NCBI GenBank assembly: GCA_961205875.1
Contig: OY540817.1
Span: forward strand, 11,939,001 to 12,003,000
DNA from: Sialis fuliginosa
Lineage: Eukaryota; Arthropoda; Insecta; Megaloptera; Sialidae
Length of the DNA stretch: 64,000 nucleotides
Direction: 5' to 3'
Part shown: piece by piece, positions 57,518 through 64,000 of the stretch
Numbering within the stretch: position 1 is the stretch's first letter
Layout of the letters: every line of letters starts with the position of its first letter
Position numbers and translations under genes: made by a program
The notes under the pieces: generated by a model
The model's database searches: none
Told to the model about the DNA's origin: nothing
The model's input: the letters and a program-made list of their open reading frames with translations, nothing else

Positions 57518-57884
57518 ATGTCCTGCAAATACAGAAAATGTGCAGTGAAAGTGTGCAAAGAAAGTTCAAATATGAAACCTACCATACAAATGCACCGTTT
57601 TACAAAAGAAACAGAACTTACAAAATATATGGCTGGGGAACATAAACGAAATAGATTTATTTAATTTAACAAAATCAAAATTAAGTAATTTAATGATATG
57701 CGATAAGCAATTTTCCACATTTCAGTACGAGACGTCCGAGAGGAAAAAATTAAATTTTACTGCAGTGCCAACATTAAATTTACAGTCAAGTATAGAAGTA
57801 AATTCCAATCTAACGCCATCATATTGCTTTGTGCCACAAACCATGACGAACGTAGTTAACGAGAAAAACCGTATGTATAAGTAA
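57518..57884 (+). pseudogene. THAP zinc-finger exon, frameshifted
   Basis: From ATG 57518 the frame begins MSCKYRKCAVKVC, with Cys3 and Cys8 spaced C-x4-C as in THAP domains, and continues to HRFTKETELTK, like the FHKFP-x-x-x-L segment. It then runs to a stop at 57664. From about 57627 a different frame carries on the family pattern: WLGN with the invariant Trp, ICDKQF at the third zinc-ligand pair, and AVPTLNL matching the AVPT motif that ends THAP domains. This frame ends at 57884. So one small indel near 57620-57630 breaks the domain. The fourth ligand, normally His in C-x2-H, reads Gln. A good acceptor (ttttttatttag) lies directly before the ATG and a donor-like gtatgt at 57871, so this was one exon of a spliced gene or of a P-element-like transposase. 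It is probably dead; a sequencing error could explain the shift but not the Gln. Confidence 0.7.
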
Positions 57885-59516
57885 TATTTTTTTTAAAACA
57901 CGACAGTCAAATTACTTATATTTATTTTGAATGATTGTATGTATGCAATTAATTCATATACTGTATTTCACAGAAAAAGAAAATAAGTATTTGAGATTTA
58001 ATGTAGGCTAAGGATTTAAAATTATTTTTGAAATTTTTAAGCAAGTACTGTAAAAATCTACATGTTATATTTATATGAATTTCAAAAATTCTAATTGTAT
58101 TTTTATAATATTGTTTGTTGTTTTATAATTATTACTACATTATCATTAATTGTGCCTATGATTAAATTAATTATATCTGTCTATATATATCTGTTAATTG
58201 TTGTTTGTTTGATTTTAATATTATTAATGTTCTTACTGTTATAAAATTTGTTTGTGTACCTGTATATTTTATATAGAATATGTATATAATATAATATTTT
58301 TTGTACTGTATAATATAAATAATTTTTTTTAATAAAATCAGTTAATATTAATATAACCTATTATTTTAAATGCATTTAAACATTTTCAGAAAATTTTCAA
58401 CATGATAACTTTGTGTTACTACTGATAATATAAAAATATATTAAATAAAATAATAATTATATAATAAATAATTTAATTTATAAATCCCGCCGATGATTTT
58501 GGTTTTCATATTAAACGCTAGATGGACAAAATTATATTTTTATGAATAGCCCTTCTTTTATTTTTTAGTTCATATGAACTACCCCTAGAGGCGCTGTGGC
58601 CACAATATTTAACATTATATGTCCCTTCTACTTGTATATGTTCTGTGGGATATAGAGAACTCAGCTAAATGGGTCCCATGATCCTAGGACGCTGCCTTTA
58701 GATAGGGCAGCCCGTCAGTTATGTAAAACAAATAGCCGAAAAATGTATAGCATCCCGTCAGATATTTATAAAAAATTTTAATTCGGTTATTTTATTAATC
58801 GCCATATAAATATCTGACGCCTTAATAGTTGCATTATTTTCTAATAACAATCTAAACATGTAAAAAAAATGGGCGATGTAATTATAGCCGCCCGTTAAAA
58901 ATCTTTTTTAATCAATAGATTTATGTTTCCTGAACATAAAAATAATAAGTTATGACACCTTAATTGTTTTAAACATGTAAGAAAATAATAAATTAATGAA
59001 TGTATTTATTTATTTATTTTTATTGTTATTATTACTATTTATTTTTAAAAAAACACAATTTAAAAAAATCAAGCCTAGCTACCGTCCCCTAGGTTCTGTT
59101 GCCGTGCACCTCTTGCACCTCTACTTAAGACGCCCGCTTACGGGTTTAAAAATATTTTTTATTTTATACTAAAAATTATTTCATCTTATTTTACATTGAT
59201 GTTAATTTTTTCATAAACCTTTATGAGCAAAATAAAACAACAGTAGTTAGTTTAAAAATAATTTTGACATTTACAAATTCAATCTCTTGATATTTAATCG
59301 TAAGTGCATAGCATCTTTGCTTTGGTATATCAAAAATATTAAATAATAAAAATTGCTATGTAGCTACAGAACATATAATACACCAAATAACATGGAAACC
59401 TGTGACGCCAAATTGCGTAGAAGACACGTGCAGGCGGTAACACACTGCAAGGATTCACGGAGATTTGTATTTCAAAATTGTTAATTTTTCTATGCAACTT
59501 TTTTTATAAAAAAATA
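57885..59516. other. Intergenic AT-rich sequence
   Basis: Very AT-rich. It includes a second copy of the phrase tcatatgaactaccccta with gaggcgc at 58570, matched at 56870. No gene is seen. Confidence 0.5.
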
Positions 59517-60001
59517 ATTTGATATGCAAACCTTCAAATTAAAAAAAAATTAAAAAAATAGATTCGCCATAAAATTTTAAATAATAAACAATAAATTATT
59601 TTTTACTAAATTTTATATTTTCTGTGTAATGGGAAGCCAAAATCAATGAATATTGGACGATAACAAGAAAATTGGTGTCCGCGCGATTCTTTTTTGTTTT
59701 ATAAAACTGGGACCGAATAAGAATTGAGAGTGGCGCCACATCTTTTTTGAAGAGGAGAGTTTGATGTACAATAATACCGAATTTCATGTTCCTATCTCGA
59801 TGCAGTCCTTATTTTATAAAACAAAAAAGAATCTCGCGGACACCAATTTTCTTGTTATCATCCAATATTCGTTGATTTTGGCTTCCCATTACACGGAAAA
59901 TATAAAATTTAGTAAAACATAATTTATTGTTTATTATTCAAAATTTTATGGCGAATCTATTTTTTTAATTTCTTTTTAATTTGAAGGTTTGCATATCAAT
60001 T
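59517..60001. mobile_element. Foldback element, arms ~190 bp, nearly perfect
   Basis: Arm 1 (59517-59706) and arm 2 (59812-60001) are reverse complements with few mismatches: ttgatatgcaaaccttcaaa ... attggtgtccgcgcgattct against agaatctcgcggacaccaat ... gaaggtttgcatatcaa. The loop is 105 bp. It is the best-preserved palindrome in the window. Confidence 0.9.
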
Positions 60002-61015
60002 AGGAGGTATCAAGAGATCCTGCGGTAGTATGAATAAAAGTTTTTCTAGCAAAAAAAATAATAAAAAACATGTTTGTAGCCTAAAAATATTTATAATTTT
60101 ACTATTTAGTCATATTTATAACATAAGTACACATAAAACTTTAAAAAGGGTGCATTTTATAATTAATTTTTTTTTTCGATTTTTTAATTTTTGACGTACC
60201 TATTGTTAAATGTAGGTCAATTTAACACATTTTTTCTATCTTTTCTACTCAATATGTCCAAAGTTTATTTTAGTAGAACCATTAAATAACTTTGCAAAAG
60301 CTTAGTAGTAGATTTTGAACACAAAATTGAAAGAGAATGGTAATTTTTCATAAATCGCTATGTTTGTAGTTCAACTAAATGTGGTTAAAATTGATTAAAA
60401 ATATTTTTTTAATACATCCGAATGACACACCTCATAGATTATTTGCTACTCTTTAATTTTTGTCCTGTAATTTTTTCACGTAGAAATAGTCATATGCAAA
60501 TAGTCAATTGCCATAGAGTGCGTCATACCGTTTGCAAATATATAGCCATACTTTCTCTGCGCTCTACCACGAGAACGGTTATTTTTTGAAAAAAAGAGAA
60601 TTTAATAATACACCATTTATATAATAACCCTCATTGACCTCCGAGTCATTGGAAGCGAGATATTCGCTAATAACCGTTTTTCGTCACGTTGGACCTTCAA
60701 TATCTCGCAACGCCGCCACGATATTGTTGGGGACTTTTTACACGTTATTTATAACAATGTAACGAAGGTGTATACAAAAATTCAGCTAACTGCTATTTTT
60801 TTCCCAGATTGAGTGTATTAATATCTAAAATTACTGGACTATCAGTAGAGTAATTTTACTACCATGTTCCGAAAGAAATGGAAGAATTGTATAAAAGCAG
60901 GGTCGAAAAATCGTGGTCTGGTTTTATCTTTACGATAATTACTGTAAAAAACCGTGTAATGTATACCACCCTTTCGTAAGCAATAATAATTATTATATTT
61001 GAAGTAAAATATTAA
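60002..61015. other. Intergenic sequence
   Basis: Nothing recognised apart from a moderately GC-rich stretch at 60620-60740 (cattgacctccgagtcattg). Confidence 0.45.
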
Positions 61016-61265
61016 AGCGGTGGCACTTAACAGAAACGGAGACCGCCACCGTATCGACCTTGAAAATCTGTTATATGTGATTTAATACGAGTGGTATTTT
61101 AGCACCGTCGAAACGGTACGGCGGGCGTTAAAAAAACGCTTTGCTGGCTTGTAAGAACGACGACCGTCGTGACCTCGAAGATCTGTATTATTGAATTCAG
61201 TCAGACTGGCATTACAGAAAAACGACGTCCGTCAAGTGCTAGAAATCTGTTTATTTGGATTTTAT
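61016..61265 (+). repeat. Degenerate GC-rich repeat, about three units
   Basis: The blocks gaccgccaccgtatcgacct-tgaaaatctgtta, acgaccgtcgtgacctcgaa-gatctgtatta and acgtccgtcaagtgctagaa-atctgttta recur with tggcattacagaaa-like spacers. No gene was recognised. Confidence 0.45.
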
Positions 61266-61590
61266 GCAAATGATATAATAACGGTCTCCATTGTTTTAAC
61301 CCCTTTATCCCCGGGTGGGGGGTTGGGGGTTGGCACTATTTTTCCCATGAAGTACAACACATGAATAAACATTTTCCGTAAGTCTGCCTAGTGCTGAGAT
61401 GGGGCAGAAAAATATGTCATCAGCTCTTACACTAATACAGTTAAAGTTTGGAATAATCAAAATCAACATGCCATAAATGAAATACTACCAATGAATACCC
61501 AAATTATGCGGTTAGATTAGAAGTTGGAGTAATACCACTAATATACACAATTTTAAAACTTGTGCTAAATTGGATTGTAAAAATTAAAAA

Positions 61591-61803
61591 ATGAACGATA
61601 ATACTTATTTAAAAATACGAATGCCATTATCAATAGTAAGAACAATAGCACAGCTACGTTTGATGGGTAACAAATGCTTCAGAATCATAATCTAGAATAA
61701 ATTGTACAGGTTTAATCAAGATCAGCTGTGCACTTTATGTAACTTAAATAGTAATGAAACTTTAGAACATATCCTATTAGAATGTCCAATGTACAAACCT
61801 TAT
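61591..61803 (+). pseudogene. Non-LTR retrotransposon reverse-transcriptase C-terminal fragment
   Basis: One frame reads MPLSIVRTIAQLRLMGNKCF, then a TAG at about 61693, then DQLCTLCNLNSNETLEHILL and ECPMYKPYK. The pattern C-x2-C-x6-ET-x2-HI-x3-C-P-x-Y is the zinc-binding tail found after the RT domain in Jockey/R1-type non-LTR elements. Only this tail survives. The frame is cut at 61804 by the insertion of a family C element, and I see no resumed coding after that element. Confidence 0.75.
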
Positions 61804-63250
61804 AAGGTAAAGGCACCAGTGGTGGCCAATATAAGAGCAAGTTTTCAGTTTTTTTGGATTAATGAGCTTGTTTTTTGTAATTTTCATGAACTCATGTTAC
61901 TAATAAAACAAGTAACTCTTTATTTAATCAATTTCATTACCAAAATCCGCAAATATAGTTTTTTTCTTTAAATTATAGCCTTTTATTTTGATCATGTTTT
62001 TTCTCCAGTAGTGGCAGAGGTAAAACCAGTTATGGCAACCCAGTGATGGCAAAATGATATTTCTAGTACTTTGTTATAAATTTTTTTTTTAAACTAAAGG
62101 TAAATATCATGAAATGTTATACAATAAATAAATAAGTAAATAGATTATATTTTTAATTAGAGCAGGGTCGTATTAAGTAAAGTTTATAGTTAATATTTAA
62201 TAATAAATCATAAGTAATTAAATACTAAGCAATGGAACTTTTGATATCGATGTAATTAAACCGATAATGTTATTGAATATTTAAGCCAGGCACGTATTAA
62301 TAAGAATTTACAATTAGTATTTTCTCATAAAATTTGTAATTAAACTTATAATGTATATTGAATATTTAAGCCAGGCACGTATTAAAAAGAATTTAAAATT
62401 AATTTTTCCAATAAAAACTGTATAAAACGAAACCATTTAGTAATAAGTTATGGAATTAATGTAGTTAATACGAAAATGTATATATGAATATTTTAGTCAG
62501 GTACGTATTAAGAAGAATTCATAATTAATATTTTCCAATAAAAACTATATAAAAATGAAACAATTAAGCAATGACAGTTATGACATTGATGTAGTTAAAC
62601 TGAAAATGTATATATGAATATTTTAATCAACTACGTATTAAGAACAATTTATAATTAGAAAATTTTCTGATAAAAATTCTATAAAAATGAAAATATTAAG
62701 TAATGGTAGTTATGACTTTGATGTAACTAAACCAATAATGCATATTGTATATTTAAGCCAGGCACGTATTAAAAAGAATTTATAATTAATATTTTCTAAT
62801 AAAAATTGTATAAAAATGAAACCGTTATAGCATTGATGTAGTTAAACCAAAAATGTACATATATATTAATATTTTAGTCAGGCACGTATTAAGAAAAATT
62901 TATAATGAATATTTTTTCATAAAAATTATATAAACATGAACATGTTTACCATCCGCAGTTGTTATATTGTGATTTTTGAGTCAGGGGCGTATTAAGAAAA
63001 ATAAACAATTAATATTATCTAATATAATTTGTGCAAATGCTTTAGTAAAACACATGTGTGATAGTTACACAATTAAATTTTTTTTTAATTAACAAATTAT
63101 AAATCACAAATAATAAGCAAGTTAACAATTAATTATAAAAATTTATAAATTATAAATTTATAGTAAGCAAGTTAATTAACAGTCGTCTTTATATTAACCA
63201 CACTTTCTTCTGATGATGAATTCACATCACATATGTTATGCCAGTATCTT
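61804..63250. mobile_element. Family C transposon copy C5 with internal tandem array
   Basis: The left end aaggtaaaggcaccagtg and the right end atgccagtatctt are imperfect inverted repeats of the family C terminus, both next to TA. The left 350 bp matches copies C2 and C3 (for example actcatgttactaataaaac and gccttttattttg). The rest differs and is mostly the tandem array listed separately. It inserted into a retrotransposon fragment. Confidence 0.65.
62163..63010 (+). repeat. Tandem array of ~85-131 bp units, forward orientation
   Basis: Eight copies of a motif close to gyCAGGcACGTATTAArAAgaatt start at 62163, 62285, 62370, 62496, 62626, 62757, 62877 and 62980, giving spacings of 122, 85, 126, 130, 131, 120 and 103 bp. 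Each is followed by ttataattaatattttct-ataaaaat-gtataaaa-tgaaac. Divergence between units suggests an old array. Confidence 0.8.
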
Positions 63251-63429
63251 ATAATGAATAAAAAGCAAAAAATATAAAAAAAATTATATTTCAATATCTA
63301 TCTTAAAATAATATTATTTCTACTGTTAATAAGTATAAAAAATTATACAACGCGAGCGAAGCGGGTACGTCCAACATAACTTTCATTAATTTTTCTTTTT
63401 TTGTATTTTTTACGATAAAAATCATTTGT

Positions 63430-63850
63430 AAATTTTCGTTAATACAGGTCTGCCTAAACTACACAGTTCTATATTTTATTTAAATTATATCAACATAACT
63501 GTCTAAGTTTTTCTTTAAATTTTTGTATATTTTAAATATAAAATATTATAAATTTTCGTTAATACGGGCCTGCTCTAAATTTTCAATATTATAATTTATT
63601 CAAATACTGTCAATATAACAACTATTTTTTTACCTTATAACTATAGAATATAGTTTTTTAGAAAATATTATTTAAATTACTTTCTTAATACGGATCTGCC
63701 TTAATTATTCAATATTTTTTTGTACATTAAACAATTCAAACAAACATAACAATTACCTTAAATTTGACTTTATGTTTTTATATATTTTTGCATAAAATAA
63801 TATCAATCGTAAATTTTCCTTAATACTTACATGACCTTATTTGAATATGT
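63430..63850 (-). repeat. Same satellite, inverted array
   Basis: Four copies of the reverse complement (ttaatacRGGcctgcct) lie near 63440, 63560, 63690 and 63820, spaced about 120-134 bp. They lie outside the family C right end, after a segment reading cgcgagcgaagcgggtac. With the forward array this makes an inverted pair. Confidence 0.7.
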
Positions 63851-64000
63851 TAATTGCAAATTTATCTTTAGAATTATAATTCACTATATATTAATAATTT
63901 CAACCCGCCTGCTTAACATTTTTCACACCTAGTAATGAAAACTACATTTGAAAACATCGCTGCCACTACTGGGTATTAGTGAAAAATGAATACCCAGTAA

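Overview
The window looks like a piece of a large, AT-rich, repeat-laden insect chromosome. The evidence is spliced genes with GT..AG introns up to about 29 kb, an insect-type single-exon CAP/antigen-5 protein, a mariner remnant, many small inverted-repeat (MITE) elements, and TTAGG-like stretches inside one repeat family. I cannot fix the insect order from the sequence. There are no prokaryotic features. A run of exactly 200 Ns (37900-38099) is an assembly gap.

Three pieces of protein-coding sequence can be supported. (1) On the plus strand, five exons (19857-20045, 48843-49054, 49693-50206, 51972-52177, 52260-52352) encode the C-terminal part of a syntrophin of the alpha/beta (Drosophila Syn1-like) class: the second half of the split PH1 domain, the PH2 domain and the syntrophin-unique C-terminus. 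Reading phase is consistent at every junction. The first 19.8 kb is intron, and the N-terminal PH and PDZ exons must lie upstream of the window. (2) On the minus strand, 55692-56672 is an intact single-exon 326-residue CAP-domain protein with a signal peptide and a C-terminal hydrophobic tail like a GPI-anchor signal. (3) On the plus strand, 57518-57884 is a THAP zinc-finger exon with a frameshift and one zinc-ligand substitution.

Almost everything else is repeats. The syntrophin introns hold several dispersed families, called here A to J. Family A has near-identical copies 46 kb apart. Family B is retroposon-like with an ATAA-rich tail. Family C has a terminal inverted repeat reading AAGGTACTGGCACCAGT. 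There are also long foldback palindromes (843-1126, 2014-2388, 5345-5888, 11069-11644, 59517-60001), Tourist-, hAT- and MULE-like MITEs, and an internally deleted mariner (26519-26994). A 138-bp minisatellite lies at 20095-21000, and a 205-bp tandem duplication at 47366-47775.

The right end (61591-63850) is the most unusual structure. A non-LTR reverse-transcriptase fragment is interrupted by a family C element that carries an eight-unit array of a roughly 120-bp repeat. Just outside it, the same repeat occurs as a four-unit array in the opposite orientation. There is no operon-like organisation; the genes are independent, and the repeats are best read as successive insertions into a large intron and the downstream intergenic space.
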